Positions 40,984-50,280 of a stretch of DNA of 64,000 nt are shown piece after piece. The DNA comes from an uncultured Alphaproteobacteria bacterium. GTDB lineage: Bacteria; Pseudomonadota; Alphaproteobacteria; HIMB59; GCA-002718135. The position numbers and the translations under genes were made by a program. The stretch covers positions 1 to 64,000 of the forward strand of contig CABXSY010000003.1 of the NCBI GenBank assembly GCA_902514875.1. The letters are read 5' to 3'. Numbering within the stretch: the first letter of the stretch is position 1; each line of letters begins with the position of its first letter. The notes beneath the pieces were generated by a model that saw nothing but the letters and a program-made list of their open reading frames with translations, had not been told where the DNA came from and ran no database searches.

Positions 40984-41957
40984 TTTTTTCTTCTTTGTAT
41001 AAGAGCGTAAACTGTAACGGCAACCGTAATCATGAGCCCATTGATAAATTTTACATAAAAACCAGATAAGCCTAGAGCAACTATGCCCGATTCCAATGAA
41101 CCAATAATTAATACTCCAATAAAGGTTCCAAAAATAGTACCTTTACCACCAAAGACAGAAGTACCTCCAACAAATACAGCAGCTAATGTCGTTAACATTA
41201 AACCCTCACCTTGTGTAGGCCAGAAATATAACATTTCATACATAGTAAAAATTCCTGCTAAAGCTGAGAAAAATCCTAACTGAACAAACGCAATAATTTT
41301 TACATTATCAACATTAATCCCCATCATTTGAGCACTGGCTTTATTGTCACCTACAAAGTGGATGTGATTTCCAAATTTATGGTATCGATAAACCCATTGC
41401 ATTAATCCAGTTAATACAATGAACCAAATAAATTGCATTGGAATTTTTCCAAATAATTTTTCAACAAATATCATATGATGCCATGTATCATCTGCTACAT
41501 CTACGATTGCGATACCACTACCTTGGGAAATGACATTAACTAGTCCACGCCAAAAAAATAATGTTCCTATGGTGGCAACTATCGAAGGTATACCAATTTT
41601 GGTAACAAGTAGCCCGTTAACTAAACCAGCAAACATTCCAAGTGAAGTTGCTAATATAAAAGCAATAAAAACATTACCATCTGTTGAAGTCATAACCATT
41701 CCAAATATGAGTGAGGTAATCCCAACTATAGATGGAAATGATAAGTCTATTTCACCAAGCGTTACAACAAATGTTGCTGAAATGGCAATAATTCCAAAAA
41801 ATGGCATTGATTGCATAAAAGCTCGATAAATAGGAAATCTTGTAAATACATGAGGTGCGCCCAAGAAATAAATTAAGAATAGTACAAGGGCAATAATAGT
41901 TATACTTATCTCAAGCTTATGGGTTTTTACAAAATAACTATTTAATATACTACTCAT
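40980..41957 (-). CDS. ABC sugar transporter permease (RbsC/FrcC type)
   Basis: FVVTLGEIDLSFPSIVGIT, GLVNGLLVTKIGIPSIVATIGT, VFVGGTSVFGGKGTIFGTFIGVLIIG. Confidence 0.93.
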   Translation of the reverse strand: MSSILNSYFVKTHKLEISITIIALVLFLIYFLGAPHVFTRFPIYRAFMQSMPFFGIIAISATFVVTLGEIDLSFPSIVGITSLIFGMVMTSTDGNVFIAFILATSLGMFAGLVNGLLVTKIGIPSIVATIGTLFFWRGLVNVISQGSGIAIVDVADDTWHHMIFVEKLFGKIPMQFIWFIVLTGLMQWVYRYHKFGNHIHFVGDNKASAQMMGINVDNVKIIAFVQLGFFSALAGIFTMYEMLYFWPTQGEGLMLTTLAAVFVGGTSVFGGKGTIFGTFIGVLIIGSLESGIVALGLSGFYVKFINGLMITVAVTVYALIQRRKN

Positions 41958-42725
41958 TTACTCTTCGACTTTTATTTTTCCAGATTCATGGAGTTGAATC
42001 ATTTTTTGTACAAGTTCTTCTCTAGAGATATCTTCTTTATTAAATTCTCCAACAACTTCACCTCTATCTAAAATAATAAATCTATCTGCAGCACCATATA
42101 CATGAATTATATTATGATCGATAAAAATTGCTGATTTGTTTTCTTTTTTTAAACCTTTAACAAAATTAAGAACTTTTTCAGTTTCTTGAATAGATAAACC
42201 CATAGTTGGTTCATCTAGAACGATTAAATCAGAATTAAAATATAAGGATCTTCCAAATGCAACACCTTGTTTTTCTCCGCCAGATAACCCCATTACTTGA
42301 GAGTCAACTGTTATAGCTTTTGATGTAAATCCTATATAATCACGAAGAATTTTCTCAGCTTCTTTTCTTTGTTTTTTTATATCTAAAAAACCAAATGAGT
42401 TTGTAATTTCTCTTCCCGCAAATATGTTTCTAAATAATTCTTGTTGATCACACAATGCTCTTTCTTGATAAACTGCTTCAATTCCCATTTTTCTTGATTG
42501 AGCAACTGATTTAATTTTTACTTCTTCTTGTTTAAAAAAAACTTTTCCTGAGTTTGGACTATGAACTCCCGTTATGACTTTGATAAGTGTTGATTTTCCA
42601 GCTCCATTATCTCCTATTAAAGCAACAACTTCACCTTTATTTATTTTAATATTTACATTTTTTAAAACTTTTACATTTCCAAAGTTTTTATAAATATTTT
42701 CTAATTTTAATAGTTCTTCTGTCAT
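41958..42725 (-). CDS. ABC sugar transporter ATP-binding protein, single NBD (FrcA type)
   Basis: GDNGAGKSTLIKVITG, LSGGEKQGVAFGRSL, LIVLDEPTMGLS. Confidence 0.94.
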   Translation of the reverse strand: MTEELLKLENIYKNFGNVKVLKNVNIKINKGEVVALIGDNGAGKSTLIKVITGVHSPNSGKVFFKQEEVKIKSVAQSRKMGIEAVYQERALCDQQELFRNIFAGREITNSFGFLDIKKQRKEAEKILRDYIGFTSKAITVDSQVMGLSGGEKQGVAFGRSLYFNSDLIVLDEPTMGLSIQETEKVLNFVKGLKKENKSAIFIDHNIIHVYGAADRFIILDRGEVVGEFNKEDISREELVQKMIQLHESGKIKVEE

Positions 42726-42734
42726 AAAAAAATT

Positions 42735-42761
42735 AACCTGCCTTATAAAATAAGGCAGGTT
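42735..42761 (-). terminator. intra-operon stem-loop between substrate-binding protein and ATPase genes
   Basis: AACCTGCCTTAT-AAA-ATAAGGCAGGTT, 12-bp perfect stem; on the minus strand followed by AATTTTTTTA. Likely attenuator/mRNA-stabilising hairpin. Confidence 0.65.
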
Positions 42762-42775
42762 TTTAATATTTTAAT

Positions 42776-43756
42776 TTATCTGATTTGTACGGCTGCTAAT
42801 GGAGCAACAGCTTCCACGTTACCAGCTGTAACAAATGCAGCACCAGTATCCATTGCTAATCCAGCCATTCCATATTTTGTACTTAGGAATAATTGAATAA
42901 TTGGCATGTATCCCTGAATAAATGGTTGCTGATCAATTACTACATCGATGTAACCAGAATTTATTCCATCAACAATTGGAGCTGATAAGTCGAATCCAGC
43001 ACCACATACTTCTTCAGTACCGTGACCAGCAGCTTTCATGTAAGTTGGTAAACTTGCAGTTAATCCACCATGATCAGTAATTGCCATTTTGATATCAGGA
43101 TTTGCACTATATGTTGCAACATACATAGGAGTTCCCTGTGATGCATCTGAATTTACGTTATCAGGAATTTCTTGATAAACAACTTCTACACCAGCTGCTT
43201 CAACTCCAGCTATTGCACCTTTAGTTCTTTCTCCTCTATTTGGCATACTTGCAAGACCCCAGATAAAAGCTTTATCTCCAGCTTGTAGACCACAAACTTC
43301 AACAGCTTTTTTACCTAGATTAAATCCAGCATCAAATAAATCTGCTCCTGCATAACCAAATCCTTCAGTTTTATACTCTGACTCAAGGTCAGGAAGAGGT
43401 GTGTTCATAGTAGTAATAACTATTCCCATTTCTCTAGCTTCTTGAATGATAGGTCTCATTGCAGCGTCACCTGGGAAACCATAGATAGCAATTCCATCAG
43501 GCTGTAAAGCAACAGCTTCTTTGAATTGTTTAATCATGATTTCTGAATTCCATTGTGACCAGTAATAGTCTACATCACAACCAGTATGTTCAGCAGCAGC
43601 TACTGCACCATTATAAACAATAGTTCCAAATGGACCACCTTCAGGTCCGCCTGGGAAAAATATAAATTTCTTATCACAGCTATAATCATTTTTTGCTACT
43701 GCTGAAGTAGATGCAAAAGCAAAAAATAGAGCAATGATTGCAAAGATTTTTTTCAT
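42776..43756 (-). CDS. sugar ABC transporter substrate-binding protein
   Basis: Signal peptide MKKIFAIIALFFAFASTSAVA; Peripla_BP_4-like fold motifs (GFPGDAAMRPIIQEAREMGIVITTMNTP). Confidence 0.92.
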   Translation of the reverse strand: MKKIFAIIALFFAFASTSAVAKNDYSCDKKFIFFPGGPEGGPFGTIVYNGAVAAAEHTGCDVDYYWSQWNSEIMIKQFKEAVALQPDGIAIYGFPGDAAMRPIIQEAREMGIVITTMNTPLPDLESEYKTEGFGYAGADLFDAGFNLGKKAVEVCGLQAGDKAFIWGLASMPNRGERTKGAIAGVEAAGVEVVYQEIPDNVNSDASQGTPMYVATYSANPDIKMAITDHGGLTASLPTYMKAAGHGTEEVCGAGFDLSAPIVDGINSGYIDVVIDQQPFIQGYMPIIQLFLSTKYGMAGLAMDTGAAFVTAGNVEAVAPLAAVQIR

Positions 43757-43946
43757 AATTCCTCCAAATAATTTATGACTCAGTTTATAAGTAAATAAAT
43801 CAATAATACAATTAAATAAAAGTATTAGAGACTTTATTATAAATTAAATTCAAGTTACCTTGAGTAGATAAAATAGTCGCACTTAATTACTAATTTATAG
43901 CAATTTTTATATTTATAAGATTATTAAAAAGTGTTATTTTTTAATT

Positions 43947-44933
43947 ATGGAAGTAGATTTAGGGAAATGGTATCGAGCAAATATAGATAAAAAAGAATTC
44001 AAGAAGTTATGCAAGAAATCTGATTGGCAGGGTTTTAAGCATATGATTATTTATTTTTCATCTCTATTTGTTTTTGGATATCTTGCATATGTCACATGGG
44101 GCACTTGGTGGTCTTTATTATTTTTTATAATATACGGAAATATTTGGGGATGTAGTGATGCTATTTGGCATGAAACTGGTCACAGAACAGCTTTTAAATC
44201 TAAATTCTGGAATGATTTCTTTTATTACATTGCAAGTTTCATGGATAATTTCGAGCCTATAAGATGGAGATATTCTCATTATCATCATCACACTTATACC
44301 CAATTTAATGATCCTGTGGATTTTGAAATACATGTAAAAAAACCAACTGATTTAATTGTATTTTTCTCACACTACATTCCGTTCTCCGGTTTTGTTTTTT
44401 TTAAAAATTCTCTTCAATGGGAAACTATAAAACATGCATTTGGTGTGACTACTGATGTAATGAAAGTTTGTATTCCTGAAAACGAAAGATGGAAATGTAG
44501 ATTATCCGCTTGGAGTCATCTCTCTATTTGGATTATAAGTATTGCTTCTTCAGTATACTTTCAAAGCTGGCTTCCAGTTCTATTCGTTTTATTACCTAAT
44601 TTTTATGGAAAGACACTCGTAATGCTAATGGGCCTTACTCAACACGCAGGACTTAGAGAAGATAAAAGAGATCACAGGTATACAACCAGAACAGTATATT
44701 TAAATCCAGTTTTAAGTTTTTTATATTGGCATATGGAATATCATGTTGAGCACCATATGTTCCCTCAAGTTCCTTCACATAATTTACCTAAACTACATGC
44801 TATGATTAAAGATCAATTACCACCTGCTAGAAAAGGACTTATAGGGGCTTACAAAGAAATTGTTCCAGCACTAATAAAACAAGCAAAAAATCCAGACTAT
44901 CAAATCCCATTGTCAGTTCCAAGTAACGCCTAA
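43947..44933 (+). CDS. fatty acid desaturase superfamily protein, paralog A
   Basis: Histidine boxes HETGH, HYHHH, HVEHH; several predicted TM helices. Confidence 0.88.
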   Translation: MEVDLGKWYRANIDKKEFKKLCKKSDWQGFKHMIIYFSSLFVFGYLAYVTWGTWWSLLFFIIYGNIWGCSDAIWHETGHRTAFKSKFWNDFFYYIASFMDNFEPIRWRYSHYHHHTYTQFNDPVDFEIHVKKPTDLIVFFSHYIPFSGFVFFKNSLQWETIKHAFGVTTDVMKVCIPENERWKCRLSAWSHLSIWIISIASSVYFQSWLPVLFVLLPNFYGKTLVMLMGLTQHAGLREDKRDHRYTTRTVYLNPVLSFLYWHMEYHVEHHMFPQVPSHNLPKLHAMIKDQLPPARKGLIGAYKEIVPALIKQAKNPDYQIPLSVPSNA

Positions 44934-44938
44934 ATTAA

Positions 44939-46168
44939 ATGAAAAATAACATTATAATTTTAGGCGGCGGTCAAGCTGCAATCTATGCTGCTAGAGAGGT
45001 TAGAAAAAATGATACAGATTCAAATATAAAAATATTAAGTGAAGAAAATTTATTACCATATGAAAGACCTCCTTTATCTAAAGATTTTTTGTTAAATAAA
45101 AAAAATGAGGATGATCTTTATTTTCATTCTAGCGACGTACTAAAAAATGAAAATATAGATTTTGAAAATGTATTAATTAATAAAGTTGATTTTGAAAATA
45201 AAAAACTTTTTACAAAAAATGATGATGTTTACTCTTATAATAGCCTATTAATTTCAACAGGTTCTGAAAATAAAAAGCTTAGTCTAGATAAAAATTTAAA
45301 TGATGATATTTATTATTTAAGAAATTTAGAAGAAGCCAAAACTATTAAAGAAAAAATTTCAAATAAAAATAAAATAACTATTATTGGAGGTGGTTTCATT
45401 GGCTTAGAAATAGCTTCATCTATATCTCAGCTTAAAAAAAAAGTAACAGTTATCGAAATCGGTAATCAACTCATGGGAAGAATTATACCTAAACAAATTG
45501 CTGACCTGGTTCAAAAAACTCACATAGAGCATGGTAATGATATAATATTAAATAAACAGATAGAAAAAATAAGTAAAAAAAATGATATTTATGAAATTTT
45601 ATTAAATGATAATTCTTTAATAGAAACAGAATTTATAATTGCTGGTATAGGATCAACTCCTTCTATAAAATTATTTGAAAATACAAATTTAAAACTTGAT
45701 AATGGTATAGTAACCAATCAATATTGTGAAACTTCCATTAAAGATGTTTATGCAGCAGGTGACGTATCTAATTTTTATCATCCATTATATGAAAGAAATA
45801 TAAGACTTGAGTCTTATCAACATGCACAAAATCATGGAATTTGTGCTGGAAAAAATATTGCTGGAGTAAAAACAGAATACTCTTCAGTTCCTTGGATGTG
45901 GTCTGATCAATTTAATTTAAATCTTCAACTGACCGGTATTTGTGATGATTATGATGAAATGGTTGAAAGAGGTAATAATATTAATAATGGTGTAATTTAT
46001 TTTTTTCTAAAAAATAAAATAATAAAAGGCGCATGTGGTTTAGGAATTGTAGGAAAAGTGGGTCGTGACATTAGAATAACTTCTAAATTAAGTGAGAAAA
46101 ATACCATAGTAGATACACAAATTCTCTCAGATGAAACTCAAAAATTAAATAAACTTATACAAAAATAA
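44939..46168 (+). CDS. FAD-dependent ferredoxin reductase
   Basis: IILGGGQAAIYAAREVRK, YERPPLSKDFLL, IIGGGFIGLEIASS, VYAAGDVSNF. Confidence 0.92.
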   Translation: MKNNIIILGGGQAAIYAAREVRKNDTDSNIKILSEENLLPYERPPLSKDFLLNKKNEDDLYFHSSDVLKNENIDFENVLINKVDFENKKLFTKNDDVYSYNSLLISTGSENKKLSLDKNLNDDIYYLRNLEEAKTIKEKISNKNKITIIGGGFIGLEIASSISQLKKKVTVIEIGNQLMGRIIPKQIADLVQKTHIEHGNDIILNKQIEKISKKNDIYEILLNDNSLIETEFIIAGIGSTPSIKLFENTNLKLDNGIVTNQYCETSIKDVYAAGDVSNFYHPLYERNIRLESYQHAQNHGICAGKNIAGVKTEYSSVPWMWSDQFNLNLQLTGICDDYDEMVERGNNINNGVIYFFLKNKIIKGACGLGIVGKVGRDIRITSKLSEKNTIVDTQILSDETQKLNKLIQK

Positions 46169-46220
46169 TAATTTGATTATTTAATATTTATTTTCAGAAA
46201 ATAGACATTATATACAAATT

Positions 46221-46538
46221 ATGTCTGAAGAAAATTGGATAGAAGTAGGCTCAACAGATAGTATTGAAGAAGAAGATCTTATTAGATTTGATCATCAAGA
46301 TAAAACTTTTTGCGTATACAGATTAACAGATGGTTTTTATGCAACTGATGGGATGTGTACACATGAAACAGTACATCTTGAAGATGGCCTGGTTATGGAT
46401 GATGAAATCGAATGTCCAATGCATCAAGGTATTTTTAATATTAAGTCTGGAGAAGCATTAAGCCCACCAGCTTGTGAGGATTTAAAAACATACCCAGTTA
46501 AAGTTGATAATGATAAAATATTCATTAAGATAGATTAA
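46221..46538 (+). CDS. Rieske-type [2Fe-2S] ferredoxin
   Basis: CTHETVHLEDGLVMDDEIECPMHQG Rieske ligands C-x-H ... C-x-x-H. Confidence 0.94.
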   Translation: MSEENWIEVGSTDSIEEEDLIRFDHQDKTFCVYRLTDGFYATDGMCTHETVHLEDGLVMDDEIECPMHQGIFNIKSGEALSPPACEDLKTYPVKVDNDKIFIKID

Positions 46539-46557
46539 ATATTTTTTTGGAGATTTT

Positions 46558-47385
46558 ATGAGTAGAAAAAAACTTACAGTTTACGATTATTTGCAATGCA
46601 AAGGTAAAAGACAATTAAGTGTTATGTTTGTACACAATGCTGACGAAGCTGCAGCAGCTGAAGAAGCAGGTATTGACATGATATGTACTTCGCATGATGC
46701 TCCACAATTTGGTATTTATAATTCTTTTGATGAGCTGAAAAGAATTCGTGAGGCTGCACCAACTTGCTTTATGCAGTCCGGAGGTGCAGTAAGAGTAGCT
46801 TCTGAGTATGAAGCAATGAAGCTTTCACACAAGTATTTAGATATAGGCGCAGATGTAATCTATGGAGGTAATTGGAGTTACAAATGGATTAGAGCATTAA
46901 GAGACGAATATGTACCAATTAATAGTCATGTTGGATTAGTTCCAGGAAATGCCACTTGGATTGGTGGATTTGTTGCTCAAGGCAAAACTGCTGATAAAGC
47001 AATTAGAATTTTAGAACATACCCTTGAGTTACAAGAAGCAGGAGCTATTGGAGTTGAGCTCGAAGTAGTTCCACCGAAAGTTGCTGAAGTGATTACAAAA
47101 AAAGTTAATATTATGACTCTCTCAATGGGAAGTGGCTCTGGATGTGACGGACAATATTTATTTGCTAATGATGTTCTGGGATATACTCAGGGAAAAATTC
47201 CAAGACATGCACGTATTTATAGAGATTTTAAAAAAGAATTTGCAAAACTACAAACTGAAAGAGTTAATGCATTCAAAGAGTTTCATGATGATACAGTAAA
47301 CAAAAAATTTAATGATCCTAAAATCACAGTTAATATCGATGATGGTGAATTTGACAAATTTTTAAAGCTTTCAGAAAAATTTTGA
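46558..47385 (+). CDS. PanB-like (ketopantoate hydroxymethyltransferase superfamily) protein, paralog A
   Basis: INSHVGLVP, VELEVVPPKVAEVITKK, MGSGSGCDGQYLFANDVLG parallel PanB GHLGLTPQ / LECVP / IGIGAG..DGQ. Confidence 0.8.
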   Translation: MSRKKLTVYDYLQCKGKRQLSVMFVHNADEAAAAEEAGIDMICTSHDAPQFGIYNSFDELKRIREAAPTCFMQSGGAVRVASEYEAMKLSHKYLDIGADVIYGGNWSYKWIRALRDEYVPINSHVGLVPGNATWIGGFVAQGKTADKAIRILEHTLELQEAGAIGVELEVVPPKVAEVITKKVNIMTLSMGSGSGCDGQYLFANDVLGYTQGKIPRHARIYRDFKKEFAKLQTERVNAFKEFHDDTVNKKFNDPKITVNIDDGEFDKFLKLSEKF

Positions 47386-47388
47386 TCA

Positions 47389-48402
47389 ATGTTTGCAGGC
47401 GAAGTTGATTTAAATACTTGGTATAAACCAAAAATAGATAAGAAAAAGTTAAAGGAACTTTCTAAGAGATCTGATTCAAAAGGTTTAATTGATATATCTG
47501 TATTTATTGTTGCTCTACTATTAAGCGGATATCTTTGTGTTGTAAGTTGGGGTACTTTTTGGTCAATTCCTGCTCTTCTACTTTATGGAAACATTTTCTA
47601 TTGTAAAATCATTAGCATTCAACATGAAACAAATCACGAAACATATTTTAAAACAAGAGTGTTAAATAAATTTTTTTATCATATAACTTCTTTGCTTGGT
47701 GGTTTTGAAGCAGTTCGATGGAAGTGGAGTCATTTTCATCACCATACCTACACAATTTTTACTCATGAGGAAGTATATGATTATGAAAATAATAGTCCTA
47801 AACCTACAGAACCTATTAGATTTCTTTTAAATTTTTTACCTCTGGGTCCTTTAATTAATATTCAAAAAATAAGACATTTTACACATTTTGAAATAATCAA
47901 ACATTCATTTGGAATAATTACTGCTGTTGTAAATATTACTGTACCTGAAAAAGAGATAAAAAAAATTATTAATAGCTCAAGATTATATGTTGTTTTTTGG
48001 CTAATCATTATTGCATCCTCAATTCTTTTTAAAACCTGGTTGCCAATAATAATGTTAATTCTGCCTCCATTTTATGGAAATACTATTTTAATGATTTGTG
48101 GAATGACACAACATGCAGGATTAGCTGACAATGTTAAAGATCATAGAAAAAGTACAAGAACAGTAATCATGAATCCTTTTTTCAGTTTTTTGTATTCGAA
48201 TATGGAATATCATATTGAGCATCACATCTTTCCAAAAATTCCTTGTCATAACCTCAAAGCTTTTCACCAAGTAGTTAAAGATCAAATGCCAACTCCAAGA
48301 AAAGGTGTAATAAATGCTTACAAAGAAATTATTCCTGCTATTTTTAAACAAGCAAAAGATAAAAATTATTATTTGAATGTTGAGGTACCAAGTACTAACT
48401 AG
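47389..48402 (+). CDS. fatty acid desaturase superfamily protein, paralog B
   Basis: HETNH, HFHHHTYT, HIEHHIF histidine boxes; clear paralog of 43947-44933. Confidence 0.87.
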   Translation: MFAGEVDLNTWYKPKIDKKKLKELSKRSDSKGLIDISVFIVALLLSGYLCVVSWGTFWSIPALLLYGNIFYCKIISIQHETNHETYFKTRVLNKFFYHITSLLGGFEAVRWKWSHFHHHTYTIFTHEEVYDYENNSPKPTEPIRFLLNFLPLGPLINIQKIRHFTHFEIIKHSFGIITAVVNITVPEKEIKKIINSSRLYVVFWLIIIASSILFKTWLPIIMLILPPFYGNTILMICGMTQHAGLADNVKDHRKSTRTVIMNPFFSFLYSNMEYHIEHHIFPKIPCHNLKAFHQVVKDQMPTPRKGVINAYKEIIPAIFKQAKDKNYYLNVEVPSTN

Positions 48403-48404
48403 TT

Positions 48405-49238
48405 ATGAGAAAAAAAATAACTGTTAAGGACTTACAAAGTTTTAAAGGTAAAAAAAAATTAGTTTGTATATTAATTAAAAACGAAGAAGAAGCATTAGCA
48501 GCTGATAAGGTTGGTTTTGAGATGCTTGCAACTGGTTTAGCAGGTAAGTACAAAAATGATGATGACCATCCTAATTTTGATCAATTAGTTAAAATGAGAG
48601 AGGCTGCTCCTACTGCATTCATGCACTGTGGCGCTCCCGACAGTTTTATACCAACAATTGATGAAGCTAAAAAATTTTCATTTAAAATATTAGAGCATGG
48701 TTTTGATATGCTTTATTGTAATACACGTTTTGATTTAATAGGAGAATTATTCAAAGAAGGAATTCCTTGTTTAGGCCATGTTGGTCTGGTCCCACCCAAA
48801 CGAACTTGGACTGGAGGATTTGTAGCAGTAGGCAAAACAGCAAAAGAAGCTATGTGGATTTATGATCAGTGTTTAAAAATTCAAGATGCTGGAGGGGTTG
48901 CTATAGAAATGGAGTGTGTGCCATATAAAATTGCAGAGGTTATTTCAAAAAAAGTGGAACCAACAGTTATGTCAATGGGAAGTGGGTCTGGATGCGACGT
49001 GGAATACGTTTTCGGATGCGACATATTAGGAACTACGAAGGGTAAAATACCTCGACATGCAAAAAAATATAGGGATTTTCAACAAGAATTTGCAAGACTT
49101 CAAAAAGAAAGAGAGTCTGCCTTTAAAGAATTTTATGATGATGTTCATACTGGTGCTTTTCCTGAGAAAAAAAATATTGTAGAAATTAATGAAAATGAAC
49201 TAGATATATTTTTAAATAAATTAGAAAAAAGAGGATAG
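48405..49238 (+). CDS. PanB-like protein, paralog B
   Basis: LGHVGLVPPKRTWTGGFVAVGKTA, IEMECVPYKIAEVISKK, MGSGSGCDVEYVFGCDILG; paralog of 46558-47385. Confidence 0.8.
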   Translation: MRKKITVKDLQSFKGKKKLVCILIKNEEEALAADKVGFEMLATGLAGKYKNDDDHPNFDQLVKMREAAPTAFMHCGAPDSFIPTIDEAKKFSFKILEHGFDMLYCNTRFDLIGELFKEGIPCLGHVGLVPPKRTWTGGFVAVGKTAKEAMWIYDQCLKIQDAGGVAIEMECVPYKIAEVISKKVEPTVMSMGSGSGCDVEYVFGCDILGTTKGKIPRHAKKYRDFQQEFARLQKERESAFKEFYDDVHTGAFPEKKNIVEINENELDIFLNKLEKRG

Positions 49239-49240
49239 TT

Positions 49241-50248
49241 GTGAATAGAGACAAATTAAATGATGAAAATTATGGTACAAGAGACAAAAGAGGTCATTGG
49301 AAACCTTTTGGTACTATAAGTATAAATCCTCCTAAAGAAATTTTTTATAATCCGATAAGATTATTAAAATATTTTTTTAAGTTTCCAGGAATATTTTTTC
49401 CATGGACATTTGTTTTTGGAGCAATAACAGTAGCAACCTATCTATTTTTAACACCTTCCTTAGAAAGCATGAAGACTTTCGAAGTTGGTTGGATATCTTA
49501 TATTTTTTTGAGAAATGCAGCAATTATACTTTTATGGACAGGTTTTTTTCATCTAAGATTAAAAACACAAGGAACTTCATTTAAGTATAATCCACGACCT
49601 TTGGAAAAAAACAATTCGACATTTTTGTTCAACGATCAAACAAAAGATAATTTATTTTATACTTTTTGTAGCGCAATTCCACTTTGGACAGCTTATGAAG
49701 TAATTACGTTTTGGGCATTTGCTAATCAAATAATACCATATGTAAGTTGGGAAGCTTACCCCATTTATTGTTGTTTTATGTTTTTCTTAGTTCCTTTTAT
49801 ACGTGATGCACATTTTTATTTAACTCATAGATTATTACATTGGGCACCACTTTATAAAATAGCTCATAAAGTACATCATCGTAACACTAATACAGGCGCT
49901 TGGTCCGGAATGTCTATGCATCCAATTGAGCACATACTATATTTTTCTGGTATACTCATTCACTGGATTATTCCTTCACATCCTCTAGTGGCAATGTATC
50001 ATGTCTTCCATGCTGGTTTGGCACCTACTCCAGGTCATACAGGATATGAAAAGATGACTTTTAAAAATGGTGTAACAATTCCAACTGGTGATTATATGCA
50101 TTATATTCATCATAAATATTTTGAATGTAATTACTCTGGTGGAAATACAAGCTTCCTGGATAAACTAATGGGCACTTTTCATGATGGGTCTGAAGATGCA
50201 ACAAAAGAAGTGATGGCTCGTATTAAAGATAAAGCTCATTATCTTTAA
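49241..50248 (+). CDS. sterol desaturase/fatty acid hydroxylase superfamily protein (GTG start)
   Basis: HFYLTHRLLH, HKVHHRN, HYIHHKYFECNY histidine clusters. Confidence 0.9.
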   Translation: MNRDKLNDENYGTRDKRGHWKPFGTISINPPKEIFYNPIRLLKYFFKFPGIFFPWTFVFGAITVATYLFLTPSLESMKTFEVGWISYIFLRNAAIILLWTGFFHLRLKTQGTSFKYNPRPLEKNNSTFLFNDQTKDNLFYTFCSAIPLWTAYEVITFWAFANQIIPYVSWEAYPIYCCFMFFLVPFIRDAHFYLTHRLLHWAPLYKIAHKVHHRNTNTGAWSGMSMHPIEHILYFSGILIHWIIPSHPLVAMYHVFHAGLAPTPGHTGYEKMTFKNGVTIPTGDYMHYIHHKYFECNYSGGNTSFLDKLMGTFHDGSEDATKEVMARIKDKAHYL

Positions 50249-50280
50249 ACTTATCTTCATAAATTTTTAATTTTATTATA

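Noticed and set aside
41083-41829. Plus-strand ORFs (66 and 99 aa) inside the ABC permease
   Set aside because: Shadow ORFs opposite the RbsC-type permease; no RBS or motif.
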